Under the pieces are notes generated by a model. It did not search any database, was not told the DNA's origin, and worked only from the letters and a program-made list of their open reading frames with translations. DNA of 64,000 nucleotides from CBDBBY01 sp965203215 (GTDB lineage: Bacteria; Pseudomonadota; Alphaproteobacteria; Rhodobacterales; Rhodobacteraceae), in the NCBI GenBank assembly GCA_965203215.1, contig CBDBBY010000001.1, forward strand, positions 1,240,001-1,304,000, given 5' to 3'. Shown one piece after another: positions 53,210 to 62,748 of the stretch (position 1 is the stretch's first letter; every line of letters begins with the position of its first letter). The position numbers were made by a program, and so were the translations under genes.

Positions 53210-55186
53210 TCAGCGTTTAAGCACTCTGTCCAATTCCTTGCGAAATCGCTGTTCATCCGGCAACAGTTCAATCGCCCGCCGATAGGCGTCTTCAACCTCT
53301 CCGACTGGAGTCCTTAGCCAGCAACGGGTGAGCGCGAGTTCGCGCCATGCCCATGCGTGTCGGGCAGGTGAGGCATCCAGCTGGATAACGCGTTCCAAAA
53401 GCTCTTGAGCCTCGACAAGAAGCCTCCGATTCAAATCATCCTGTTGATCTTGGCGGGCCTTGCCCGCCAGCTTGATTTTAGTCTGCGCAAATTCAAGCAG
53501 TGGACGAGGGTCGTCATATACTGCATCTCCTGCAAGCACGAAATACCTGTGTGCCGTACTGTAGTCTTTTACACGCCTTGCGAGTATCGCGGTTGAGACG
53601 GCGTCCTGCCCAAGCGATGCGGGCTGCATTTTCTTGAGCAACTGCCGCGCTCTGTTTTCATTGCCCGCTTCCGTGAGTGCTTCAATCAACGTATTTGCAA
53701 CTCGGGCAACGGCGCTTGTTGCCCCTTTCGCCTCAAAAATCTTCAGCACTTCTTCGGCGCGGCCGAACTCGGCATTTTTTGAGCATGCCCTTATCATTTC
53801 TGACGCGAGGACTTCCGAAGCTTGGCTAGACTTCCATGCTGATTCAATACGGCGGAATGCATCTTTAGGTTCACCCATGGCACGCAAATAAGCCGCATCA
53901 CTCAACGCCGATAGCGCGACGTACTCAGGATGGGCCGGCAGCGTAACCCGGAAATAAGTTCGCATTTCGTCGAAATCAAATCGGGGCGGCGGGGAACCGT
54001 TCGATTTCATAGACCGGAACACCTTGGGCAATCCAGTATGCCATCCCTCCGCAAGCTTGAGTTTTTTCAGGAACTCTCCGATGCGACGATTTCGAGCAGG
54101 TACGGTTGGAATTTCCGCATTGGGAAGCAGGTGCCGATGTTCGATTCCTGCAACCGGCCCCGGATAGCTGACGACTTCAATGCGGTCCGGGTAGAGATAA
54201 ACCTTAGTGGGTTCTGGTTGGTCGACGTCGTAGCTCCGATGATAAACCGCGTTAACCAAAGTCTCGCGCAGCGCAGGCAACGGATAATTGACCCAGCTTT
54301 GAACTTGCCTGTGCTGTTGCTGCTTGTGCACATGAAATGTCGAAAGGTTTTCAAGATAATTCAAGCAATCACGAAGCTGGTCCGCCAACGTTCCCCTGAA
54401 GGTTCTCTCTTGCAGTACATTTCAGGCCCGATCTGCTGCGAACTGTGCAACTTCAATCTTCGCCCCTCTAAACCACTCAGTGGGATCATATGAGAAAAAG
54501 AGAAGGCCCACGTTACGCGGGATCTCGTGACTGTTGACTTTTGCCGATATTTGCATGCTCCGAATCAAGTGGTTTCCATTCGGTTCCTCGAGGAGTTCGC
54601 TTCGAATATCGCGCAAGAATTCACGTACTTTGCTCTCGCGCAGATCCTCGATCTGGGCATCATGCGCCCGGCGATCATCCCAAGGCACGCGAGCGGACTT
54701 CTCCATGAGCGCTTGGAGTTGGCCGCGTTTTTCTGCGTCGACGGTCTCCGAGCCAAGGCGGACCCAGTATCGCCAAGCCCCGCCGTCGCTTTCTGGCGCA
54801 CGATGAGCGGACCGCGTCTCGCTCGCAGGCGCCCACACCACTAAAATACGTCGATCCTCGACGATTTCTGGTGACAGAATCGGGTGATAGGGCGGGTTGA
54901 GTCGAGTGCAGTGTCCGCTGACCCACTTCTGCGCAAACTCGATCTCTTCGGATGAAAGTCCGAAAGGAGGCAGAACCGCCTGCCCTCCACTTTCCTCAAC
55001 TCCGATCACGACGTAGCCGCCGTTCAGATTGTGGAGATCATTCGCAAATGCGCAGATCGTCTTGAGTACTTGGAATCCTGTTGTTTTTGGATTCCACGAT
55101 GCTTTGAGCTCGACGCGTTCAGATTCGACGCCCCTGCAGTAAAGGAGATCTTCCAAGTTGATAGGCAGTATCTTGCTCATGGACAA
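53210..55186 (-). pseudogene. AlbA_2-domain (divergent AAA_4) transcription regulator-like gene with one in-frame TGA
   Basis: The N-terminal part (55186 to 54425) starts MSKILPINLEDLLYCRGVESERVELKASW and has FANDLHNLNGGYVVIGVEE, the AlbA_2 nucleic-acid-binding domain. After VAQFAADRA comes TGA (54422-54424). The same frame then continues NVLQERTFRGTLADQLRDCL, PALRETLVNAVYHRSYD (the HATPase_c_4 region of RecG-like helicase C-termini) and a TPR-like C-terminal half ending at 53210. The whole would be 658 aa. The TGA probably arose from GGA. If TTG 54388 is used, the second half could be made separately. Confidence 0.82.
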
Positions 55187-55531
55187 ATCGAGCCCTTTGC
55201 CTCGAATCGAATTCCGAACTCACGCCAATTTCATTGCAGTCCCGTTCAATTCGGGAATACGCTACGCGGCAATGAAATAATTGCTGCAATGTGTCAACGA
55301 CTCGCAAGATCTGGCGATCACCCGTACGCATTTCAACTGAATTCGTGCGCCAACGAAAAAGGAAGGATGCACCCTACGCTTCCGCGTTCACGATCTAAAA
55401 AGTCTACTTGGTTGCAAGGTATCATCTCTGCGGTGCCTATCTCCAATGAGCCGCGCTCTAGGGATATGTCCCTGTCCAATTCAACTTCTCAACTTGAATG
55501 GGTGATTCCAGCAAATAGACCAATCCCGGCG
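55187..55531. other. intergenic stretch between the AlbA_2 gene and lpdA
   Basis: No recognised gene or RNA. Confidence 0.4.
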
Positions 55532-56929
55532 TCAAATATGCACGGCCCGGCCGAACGCTTCCAATGTGCTTTCGTGCATCGCCTCGGAAATCGTCGGATG
55601 CGGGAACACCGTCTGCATCAACTCGGATTCTGTCGTTTCCAGCTGTCGGCCTACAACAAATCCATGAATCAGCTCTGTAACTTCCGCGCCAATCATATGG
55701 GCACCGAGCAATTCCCCCGTGCTTTCGTCGAATATCGTCTTGACCAACCCTTCAGGCTCGCCGAGAGCAATTGCCTTTCCGCTGGCGTGAAGCGGAAACC
55801 TTCCGACACGGACAGGCTTTCCCTTCCCTTTCGCTTCGGCTTCCGTCAAACCGACCGAAGCTATCTGCGGGTGGCAGTATGTGCAGCCCGCGACGCTTTC
55901 GGGCTTTACAGGATGGGGTTGCCCTCCTGCGATCAGTTCGGCGACCACTATTCCTTCGTGGCTTGCCTTGTGCGCAAGCCAAGGGGGGCCGGCAACGTCT
56001 CCGATGGCGTAAATCCCATCGACGCCTGTACGGCACAACTCGTCGACGACGATGTGCGATCTGTCTGTCTTGACCCCGATCTTCTCCAAGCCCAGATTTT
56101 CGATGTTTCCTGCAATTCCCGCCGCGGAAATCACTGTATCGACATTCAGGACCAGTTCCTTTTTCGCCTTCGACTCGATGACCGCTGAAGCTTGATTGCC
56201 AGACTTGGTCAACTTCTTAACCATCGAGCTTTCATGGAACTTGATTCCGAGTTTGGAGAAGCTTTTCTTCGCTAATCCGGATATCTCCTCATCTTCATTC
56301 GGCAGAATTCTGTCCAGAACTTCGACAACGGTCGTATTCGCGCCCAGCGCGTTGAAAAAGCTTGCGAATTCCATGCCGATCGCTCCGGACCCGATGACCA
56401 ATAGGCTCTTGGGCATCCGCGTCGGAATCAAAGCTTGTTTGTATGACCAGACCAAATCGCCATCGGCCGCAAGTCCCGGCAATTCCCTTGCGCGCGCGCC
56501 GGTGGCGACAACGATGTTCGGCGCCGTGAGTTCAATCGGCCCATCCGACCCCGACACGGAAAGCGTTCGATTGTCGGCGAATTCGGCCTCGCCCATGATC
56601 ACAGCCGCCTTGTTCTTCTTCAGAAGGTGCTTGACGCCTCCGCTGAGCTTCCCGGCGATTTTTCTTGACCGCTCAACAACTTTGTCTAGCTTGAAGTCGA
56701 CAGCGCTTGCCGAAAGCCCGAATTCATCGGCGCGGTTCATCAAGTGGAACACTTCCGCCGAGCGCAGCATCGCTTTCGTCGGGATGCATCCCCAATTCAA
56801 GCAAATTCCACCGAGATGCCCTCGCTCGACGACGGCCACGTTCATTCCGAGTTGCGCTCCCCTTATCGCGGATACGTATCCTCCGGGCCCTGCCCCGATT
56901 ACGATCATGTCGTAGGTCTTGCGCTCCAA
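55532..56929 (-). CDS. lpdA: dihydrolipoyl dehydrogenase
   Basis: FAD-dependent E3 component of 2-oxo acid dehydrogenase complexes, 465 aa. FAD motif VIGAGPGGYVSAIR, redox-active disulfide GGICLNWGCIPTKA, NAD motif VIGSGAIGMEFASFF and C-terminal base HPHPTISEAMHE are all in place. It stands alone without E1/E2 genes, so it may serve several complexes. Confidence 0.95.
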   Translation of the reverse strand: MERKTYDMIVIGAGPGGYVSAIRGAQLGMNVAVVERGHLGGICLNWGCIPTKAMLRSAEVFHLMNRADEFGLSASAVDFKLDKVVERSRKIAGKLSGGVKHLLKKNKAAVIMGEAEFADNRTLSVSGSDGPIELTAPNIVVATGARARELPGLAADGDLVWSYKQALIPTRMPKSLLVIGSGAIGMEFASFFNALGANTTVVEVLDRILPNEDEEISGLAKKSFSKLGIKFHESSMVKKLTKSGNQASAVIESKAKKELVLNVDTVISAAGIAGNIENLGLEKIGVKTDRSHIVVDELCRTGVDGIYAIGDVAGPPWLAHKASHEGIVVAELIAGGQPHPVKPESVAGCTYCHPQIASVGLTEAEAKGKGKPVRVGRFPLHASGKAIALGEPEGLVKTIFDESTGELLGAHMIGAEVTELIHGFVVGRQLETTESELMQTVFPHPTISEAMHESTLEAFGRAVHI

Positions 56930-57071
56930 GTTTCTATCCTCCGCCCTGAAGTGCGGCTATTCGCATTTTGAATTTTAGCTTATGCCTCATTGGCACGGCC
57001 CCAAGCGTACCGCCTGATCGAGTCCGCGGCTGAAAATCCTCGTGAACCGTTTGCACGAATTCTGAGGGCAA

Positions 57072-57641
57072 TCACTCGCGCAGAGACTCAACAAACGCTT
57101 GGTATCCCCCGGCGGCAAGCCATTCCTCTTCCTCCGGAGTCGATTTTCGGCCCAGCGCTTCGTTCCGGTAAGGAAACCGCCCAAATAGCTTGACCACTTC
57201 GATATGCGCTTTCGAGTGCAGCACGACTTCGGGGTTCACCTCCGCGAACTTGGTTTCCATCAACTCAAGGCAACGGGTCAGTTCCGGTATTTTCTCGGAG
57301 TGCATGTACGGCATATAGAGGAAACGCCTTCGAACTTCGTTCAATTCCATATCCTGGCCGGCATCGATTGCGGCGGCAGCCGTCTTCAACGCCAATGCAT
57401 CGCTGGCAAACGATTTTCCAGAGCCGCGAAACATGTTCCTTGGAAACTGGTCCAATACGATGACCAACGCCAGAGCGCCGTTCGCCGTGTCCGCCCACCT
57501 CGCGAATTTCCCGTCGGCGGCATCTTCCCAGACTTGAAGAAACCGTGTCCGAACCTGATCATCAACCTCCTCGCCGCCTGTAAACCAATCCTCAGGTTTC
57601 AGTTCATCGAACCAAAAATCCAATATCTCATTCGGTCCCAT
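57072..57641 (-). CDS. DUF924 family protein
   Basis: 189-aa helical protein. EILDFWFDELKPEDWF at the start, LALVIVLDQFPRNMFRGSGKSFASD in the middle and LYMPYMHSEKIPEL define DUF924, a family of unknown biochemical role. ATG 57641 (MGPNEIL) chosen. Confidence 0.9.
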   Translation of the reverse strand: MGPNEILDFWFDELKPEDWFTGGEEVDDQVRTRFLQVWEDAADGKFARWADTANGALALVIVLDQFPRNMFRGSGKSFASDALALKTAAAAIDAGQDMELNEVRRRFLYMPYMHSEKIPELTRCLELMETKFAEVNPEVVLHSKAHIEVVKLFGRFPYRNEALGRKSTPEEEEWLAAGGYQAFVESLRE

Positions 57642-57816
57642 ATTCGGCTTCTCCGTTTTCGAAAGCTCCAGCGAATTTCGCCTTACAGTCCTTTGCCGCC
57701 TCTGGGCAAGCAACAGCCGGCCCGGGAGAAATATTGCGCCGTCGCCGCAAGTCCTGCCGCTCGGAATGTTCGGGGCCGCAGAATGTGACCGAAGTCGGAA
57801 GCGTCCGCCGCAATGG

Positions 57817-58479
57817 CTACTTCGACAATACGCCTCGCATGAACTCAGCCGCCACTCCGAGGCTGTCGGGCGGAATTCCGTGTGCGACTCCGCGCGACAG
57901 GTAGGACTGAACGCTAAATCCGCAGCCCTTCAACGCAATTTCAGCTTCCGGCATAGCCGAAGGCGGAATAACCTCGTCCATATCCCCGTGAAGCAAAAGT
58001 ACAGGCGGACGCGACTTGCTTTCGACCTCCAAACGGTCCGGCGCAAGCAGGCGACCGGATGCCGCGACAATCCCGCCGAGAGGAACGGCGCGGCGCGGGC
58101 CAACATGCAGCGACATCATCGCACCCTGCGAAAACCCGAACAATATCGTCCGTGCCGCTTCGACGTCCGCAGCGGAGATCTGATCGTCCACAAAGTCGTA
58201 AAGGCTGGCATAAGAACATTTGAAGGATAGCACCATATCCGGCTCCGTGCTCCCATCGAACTGCGGCACGGGGAACCACTGATACCCGTTGGGATTCACG
58301 AAGTTGGGCTCAGGGGCATCTGGAGCGACGAACTTCGTGGTAGGGCATTCATTCGAAAGCACATCGCTCAAACCCATCAAATCGGCGGCGTTTGCTCCAT
58401 AACCATGAAGGAGTATGACGAGACTGTCGGCAGGATCCGACTTCGCTTCTCTTTCAATGAACTCCAGATTCGATTTCAA
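57817..58479 (-). CDS. phospholipase/carboxylesterase-type alpha/beta hydrolase
   Basis: 220-aa serine hydrolase. LLHGYGANAADL (oxyanion hole), FGFSQGAMMSL (nucleophile Ser), LLHGDMDEVIP (Asp) and SRGVAHGIPPDS (His) complete the triad. Start TTG 58479 lies six bases after GGAAGG and overlaps the alkA stop as TTGA, so the two are translationally coupled. Confidence 0.9.
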   Translation of the reverse strand: MKSNLEFIEREAKSDPADSLVILLHGYGANAADLMGLSDVLSNECPTTKFVAPDAPEPNFVNPNGYQWFPVPQFDGSTEPDMVLSFKCSYASLYDFVDDQISAADVEAARTILFGFSQGAMMSLHVGPRRAVPLGGIVAASGRLLAPDRLEVESKSRPPVLLLHGDMDEVIPPSAMPEAEIALKGCGFSVQSYLSRGVAHGIPPDSLGVAAEFMRGVLSK

Positions 58480-59114
58480 CGGACACCTTCCCTTTTTTTC
58501 GCAAATCGATAGTACGTCCAGAGGAGGCGCGCTGCCACTGCCCGCCAAGGCCTCCACCTTTCCGCCATTCGCCTCAATTCGTCTTCGGTCGGGCGCGCGT
58601 CAAGTGCGAACAGCAACTTCGTCGATTCCTGCAGCGCAAGGTCTCCTGCAGCGATCACGTCGGCCCGGCCCAGCGAAAACATCATGTAGATTTCAGCTGT
58701 CCATCGACCGATGCCCTTTACCGAAGTCAGGAGCGAAACGACTTCCTCGTCGGTCTGTTCTACCAAGCGACCGAAGTCAATTTCGCTAGCCGCAAGCGCC
58801 CGAGCGTACTTAATTTTCGGGCGCGACAGGCCGCAAACTTGCAAATCTCCGTCCGAAGCCGCGAGCACGCGATCTCGGGAAACGAGATCCGCGGCCTCCA
58901 TTCTGCCCCAGATCGCATCCGCAGAAGCCACTGAGAGTTGCTGGCTCACGATCATGTCCAGCAGAGCGCTGAATCCTTCATTGCGGCTCCTCAGCGGCGG
59001 GTCACCGCAAACTTCCGCCGCATGCGCGAAGCGCGGCTCGACTGAAGAGATGAACTCAAGCCCTTCGGATATGTCGTCAATGCAAGTGATGATCCGCCGG
59101 CCGTTTTCGCGCAT
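58476..59114 (-). CDS. alkA: DNA-3-methyladenine glycosylase II
   Basis: Base-excision repair of alkylated purines, 212 aa. Helix-hairpin-helix region TSVKGIGRWTAEIYMMFSLGR followed by AAGDLALQ with the catalytic Asp; MIVSQQLSVASADAIW in the N-terminal part is typical of the HhH-GPD superfamily. ATG 59114 follows GGAAGG; a TTG at 59132 is an alternative. Confidence 0.92.
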   Translation of the reverse strand: MRENGRRIITCIDDISEGLEFISSVEPRFAHAAEVCGDPPLRSRNEGFSALLDMIVSQQLSVASADAIWGRMEAADLVSRDRVLAASDGDLQVCGLSRPKIKYARALAASEIDFGRLVEQTDEEVVSLLTSVKGIGRWTAEIYMMFSLGRADVIAAGDLALQESTKLLFALDARPTEDELRRMAERWRPWRAVAARLLWTYYRFAKKREGVR

Positions 59115-59252
59115 CTCAACCTTCCAATTCAATTGTTCCCGCTATCGACTCGAGTCCGCCGACTCCTCGCCGATACGTTCGGGTCTCAACCGATTCATGC
59201 GGAATCGCGATTTCTCTTGAAGCCGATTGCCCACAAGAATACGAAGCCGACC

Positions 59253-60461
59253 ATGCCGCCTGTATCCGCGTCAAAAGAAAAGCGCAATGTTGTTGTTCTA
59301 GTCATCGCTCAGGCGACGATCGGAGCGCAGATGCCCATGATTTTCACGATTGCGGGCTTGGCGGGGCAATCGCTTGCTTCCAACCCTTGCTGGGCGACGC
59401 TGCCGATTTCATTGATCGTGTTCGGCTCAATGACAACTGCACAATGGATGAGTCGGCTGATGCACCGGTTCGGACGGAAATCGGGCTTTGTCGTCGGGGC
59501 TCTGGGAGGCGGCTTGGGGGGAGTCGTCGGTTCGTACGCCTTGCTTACCGCATCATTTCCGCTCTTTCTGGTCGGCGCGTACTTCACGGGCATCTACATG
59601 TCGGCCCAAGGCTTCTACCGCTTCGCGGCGGCGGACACTGCGTCGCCTGGATTTCGGCCGAAGGCGATATCGTATGTCATGGCGGGCGGCCTCGCGGCGG
59701 CGATTCTCGGGCCTCAAATGGTCAAGGTCACCGCCGAAAGTTTCGCCGTTCCGTTTCTCGGAACCTATATCGCCGTGATTATGGTCAATCTGGTCGGCGC
59801 ATTCCTGTTCATTTTTTTGGACATACCCAAACCGAAAGCGGCCGAAGTGTCCGCGACGGATGTCAGATCATATTTCGACTTGCTGAAAGACGCGCGTGTT
59901 TCCGTTTCAATCATTTGCGCGATGGTTTCGTACGCATTGATGAACCTGACGATGACGGCTACGCCGCTGGCCGTAGTAGGATGCGGGTTCAGCCAGAATT
60001 CCGCAGCGGACGTCGTGTCTTCTCACGTGCTGGCAATGTTTGCTCCTTCGTTCTTCACAGGCCACCTGATCGCGCGCTTCGGCGCCGAGAGAATCGTCGC
60101 CTCGGGCCTGGCGCTGCTCGCACTCGCCGGGATTGTGGGGCTGGCGGGCATCGATTTGTACAATTTCTTCGGGGCGCTGATCCTTCTGGGGATAGGCTGG
60201 AATTTCGGCTTCATCGGCGCGACCGAAATGCTGATGAAAGCACACGTCCCCGCGGAACGCGGGAAGGTTCAGGGCTTGAACGACATGATCGTGTTCGGAT
60301 GCGTGACGATTGCCTCGCTTGCCTCCGGAACCTTGATGAACTGTTCCGGAGGCGCTCCGCCTGAAGGATGGGCATCGGTGAATTGGGCGATGGTGCCGTT
60401 CTTGCTGCTGGCGGGATGCTCTCTCGGCTGGCTGATTTGGCGGCCATCAAGGAACGCCTGA
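59253..60461 (+). CDS. MFS transporter
   Basis: 402-aa major facilitator with about 12 hydrophobic segments. The loop between helices 2 and 3 reads SRLMHRFGRKSGFVVGALGGG, matching the MFS signature. Substrate is not deducible. It is transcribed divergently from alkA. Start at ATG 59253 (MPPVSASKEKRN); the frame extends 40 codons upstream without hydrophobic or conserved residues. Confidence 0.88.
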   Translation: MPPVSASKEKRNVVVLVIAQATIGAQMPMIFTIAGLAGQSLASNPCWATLPISLIVFGSMTTAQWMSRLMHRFGRKSGFVVGALGGGLGGVVGSYALLTASFPLFLVGAYFTGIYMSAQGFYRFAAADTASPGFRPKAISYVMAGGLAAAILGPQMVKVTAESFAVPFLGTYIAVIMVNLVGAFLFIFLDIPKPKAAEVSATDVRSYFDLLKDARVSVSIICAMVSYALMNLTMTATPLAVVGCGFSQNSAADVVSSHVLAMFAPSFFTGHLIARFGAERIVASGLALLALAGIVGLAGIDLYNFFGALILLGIGWNFGFIGATEMLMKAHVPAERGKVQGLNDMIVFGCVTIASLASGTLMNCSGGAPPEGWASVNWAMVPFLLLAGCSLGWLIWRPSRNA

Positions 60462-60607
60462 CAGGCTACGCCGAACTTCGCCGATTGTCGCGCTCGAATA
60501 TCGACACACCTCAGTCGAACGCTGCTGGATTCGGCGCAACGCAAGCGAAAACACCTATGTTTCAACCCTGCCAATGACGATGCTTCATTGATGAGCGGAC
60601 ACAGGGG

Positions 60608-61150
60608 TCAGCCGATAGTCGAACTCACGTCAGCCATCTGGATATAAACACGCTTTGGGTTTTCATGATCGTTCAAGGAGCGGAATCCAAGTTCCGCATA
60701 GAATTGCCATCGACGCTCAAAGGCTTCGTCCTCCAGTACGTCGAGAACGATCGCAGCCGCCCCCATTTGTTCCGATATCCCAAGACAACGTTTCATGGCA
60801 TCGATCATGAGTGCCGTGCCATATCCTGTTCCTTGCATGTCGTTGCGCACGGCCAAGGCACGGATGAAAATTGCCGGAACATCAGAAATCCGCAACCGCC
60901 GCCATATTTTTGGGCCGATGTCTTGTCGAACGGCAAATGCACCAAATGTATAGAAGCCCAGTACAGCTGAATCGGCTTCTAAAGTTGCGACCCAAGCTGA
61001 GATAAGGTTGGACTTTATCTGACTTGAGAGCGAAATTTTCAGGAAATTGTCAATCGGAGCATGACCACAAGAAAAAGCGCTGCGGTCATGCAGCGCCTTG
61101 TCGAATTTTGCAATCACGAGGGCGGGAGCAGCCGACGCACTATCCGGCAT
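60608..61150 (-). CDS. GNAT-family acetyltransferase toxin (TacT/AtaT-like)
   Basis: 180 aa. FSCGHAPIDNFLK near the start, IRALAVRNDMQGTGYGTALM (acetyl-CoA loop QGTGYG) and FYAELGFRSL near the C-terminus follow the TacT-type toxins that acetylate charged tRNAs. It overlaps the end of the DUF1778 gene upstream by 11 bases, the usual antitoxin-toxin order. Confidence 0.87.
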   Translation of the reverse strand: MPDSASAAPALVIAKFDKALHDRSAFSCGHAPIDNFLKISLSSQIKSNLISAWVATLEADSAVLGFYTFGAFAVRQDIGPKIWRRLRISDVPAIFIRALAVRNDMQGTGYGTALMIDAMKRCLGISEQMGAAAIVLDVLEDEAFERRWQFYAELGFRSLNDHENPKRVYIQMADVSSTIG

Positions 61151-61448
61151 TCTTCAGTAGGCCTTTGGACGCCTCGAATGCGCGTTTTAAACCGGGTACG
61201 GACTTGCCTGGTGCCTCGACTGCGGCCTTGAAGTTATCGAAAGCTTCGCTAGGCAAGACCGAAAGCGACATGCGCCGCTGTATCTCCCGTGCATGCATAA
61301 TGGCAGACCGACGAACAAAGTCGCTCTCTCGCAAGCCCGTCGCCGAAGCAGCGAACTTGATAAGCGCTTCGTCCTCGCGATGCATGCGCAATTCCTTGCG
61401 CACGTCCATCTTTCCCGGGGTAGACGTTACGGTTTCAATGTCGAACAT
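61140..61448 (-). CDS. DUF1778 (ribbon-helix-helix) antitoxin
   Basis: 102-aa antitoxin. DNA-binding part KELRMHREDEALIKFAASATGLRESDFVRRS; the C-terminal tail ending LKRAFEASKG neutralises the toxin in relatives. ATG 61448 follows AAAGGAG. It should autorepress through the palindrome at 61467-61493. Confidence 0.88.
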   Translation of the reverse strand: MFDIETVTSTPGKMDVRKELRMHREDEALIKFAASATGLRESDFVRRSAIMHAREIQRRMSLSVLPSEAFDNFKAAVEAPGKSVPGLKRAFEASKGLLKNAG

Positions 61449-61466
61449 GGTCAATCTCCTTTGCAA

Positions 61467-61493
61467 ACATGTACGGTATATTGCCGTATATGT
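61467..61493. promoter_or_regulatory. candidate operator of the toxin-antitoxin operon
   Basis: ACATGTACGGTATATTGCCG with its mirror half TATATGT forms a near-perfect 27-bp palindrome, 19 bases upstream of the antitoxin start and overlapping the likely promoter. RHH antitoxins typically bind such sites cooperatively. Confidence 0.68.
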
Positions 61494-61608
61494 CAATCAT
61501 TCAATAGCGCGTTTCTTCACAAAAGAGCGACCGCCAAAATTCATCCTTGCATGCCGGTTAATTGCGGGAATTTACGGGTTTTGAACCCGCCGTCATCAAC
61601 GCGATGCC

Positions 61609-61941
61609 TCATGCCGCGGAGAATAGCTTCAAGCGTTGCACTGCCGTAGCGATTACGCAAAGGCTTATTTCGCGAATTATGTGCATTGTCGTTTCATTCC
61701 ATGCGTTTTCGGCCGCCTTCCGATGGCGGCGCTGGTTCCTCGGCTCCTCGCGGCAAGACGCCGCCGCGCCGCGCGGGTTCGTGCAGGGCGGACGAAGCCT
61801 GTCTTCCTCAAAGTAGTAAAGAAGGTCGGAGCTTGGTCCGGCCGCCCCGTCGTCGGCCTTCGTCAAGATCGGCGACGGGAACGCAATGTCATGGTTGAGA
61901 TACAGAAGTTCCGCAAAATGCTTTCGCGAGCAGGTGGCCAT
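61609..61941 (-). CDS. hypothetical 110-aa protein
   Basis: ATG 61941 is preceded by AAAGGA at good spacing. The protein (MATCSRKHFAELLYLNHDIA...) contains a Pro/Arg-rich middle and a hydrophobic C-terminal stretch. No family recognised. It may be non-functional, as it borders a dispersed repeat. Confidence 0.35.
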   Translation of the reverse strand: MATCSRKHFAELLYLNHDIAFPSPILTKADDGAAGPSSDLLYYFEEDRLRPPCTNPRGAAASCREEPRNQRRHRKAAENAWNETTMHIIREISLCVIATAVQRLKLFSAA

Positions 61942-61978
61942 GGCAAGTCCTTTGGTTTCGCGGTCAGCCATCTTTTGG

Positions 61979-62395
61979 CATGAAACTTTATCTTCCGCTG
62001 GCACACCTCAACCAATCCCCAGCTGCGCCGGGGCCAAACGGCGTCTGCGGGCTTTCGCTCTCCGGAACCGGGATGGCGTTCGCGGGCGACCCCCGTTTTG
62101 GCCCGCTGGCGATCCCGTTGCGCAAAGCGTGGCTTGCGTCAGGCCGACTGTGTCGCCGCCCGTCCGGCGGCCGGATGTTCGAGGCTGCAGTCCTTCATCT
62201 GTTGTCGGCCGACAATTCCGCAGGTTTGACCGGGCATGTCAAGCGCCGACCTCAAAGCCCGCCGCGCAGGGACGGACGGCATTCATGGGGTCCGGCTGCT
62301 CCTCGGCATTGAGCGGTCGAAGGGGAGCGGCGAAATCCGTTTCATGGTCGGGGGCGGACGGCCAAAGGCCGACCATGTGGGTTTTTTAGGAAAGA
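61979..62395 (+). repeat. dispersed ~415-bp repeat, copy 2
   Basis: Near-identical to 43846-44265 (see there), starting TTTGGCATGAAAC and ending in GGCCGACCATGTGGG plus a T-run. Here it lies about 350 bp upstream of a lipoprotein gene rather than inside an IS. Confidence 0.8.
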
Positions 62396-62748
62396 ACGAC
62401 ACCATGGCCGGAACGCATCATCATTCGAAGCGGGCGGAGTTCAAGGTTGAATTTGAGCGCGGCGGCGACACGGTTCGCGATCCTGCCAGAAGCGCATTTC
62501 TAGAGATTCCTTGAGGAAGTGATGGCGGAGGCTTCGGGCGCTGCAAAATGCGATTGGGCCCGGGCGAGCGCAGCTTGAATCCGGCGGTGGCGAATCCGGT
62601 TTTCGGACGCAAACAAACGCTGGACATCGAATACCCCCCCGTAGAATGGGCGTGGCTGCCCGAAGGCGGCATGAGCATCGCCTGATCCATCAAATGCCCT
62701 GAGAAGTTCTGGGGGCACTGAACCGGCGGACTGAGGAGGAACGACACA
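62396..62748. other. leader region of the terminal lipoprotein gene
   Basis: Contains a 36-codon frame from ATG 62404 (MAGTHHHSKRAEFKVEFERG) of doubtful reality, a 31-base motif at 62692-62722 shared with 39626-39656, and the ribosome-binding site GAGGAGGA near 62734. Confidence 0.4.

Noticed and set aside
16208..54424. UGA recoding (Trp or Sec) suggested by in-frame TGA at 16208 and 54422
   Set aside because: TGA is the ordinary stop of many intact genes here (for example ugpA, uvrB neighbours, cbiD), TGG is used normally for Trp, and no SECIS-like hairpin was apparent. Decay explains both cases.
61560..61605. tRNA T-arm-like sequence on the minus strand (CGGGTTCAAAACCCG)
   Set aside because: No matching acceptor, D-arm or anticodon arm in the surrounding bases.
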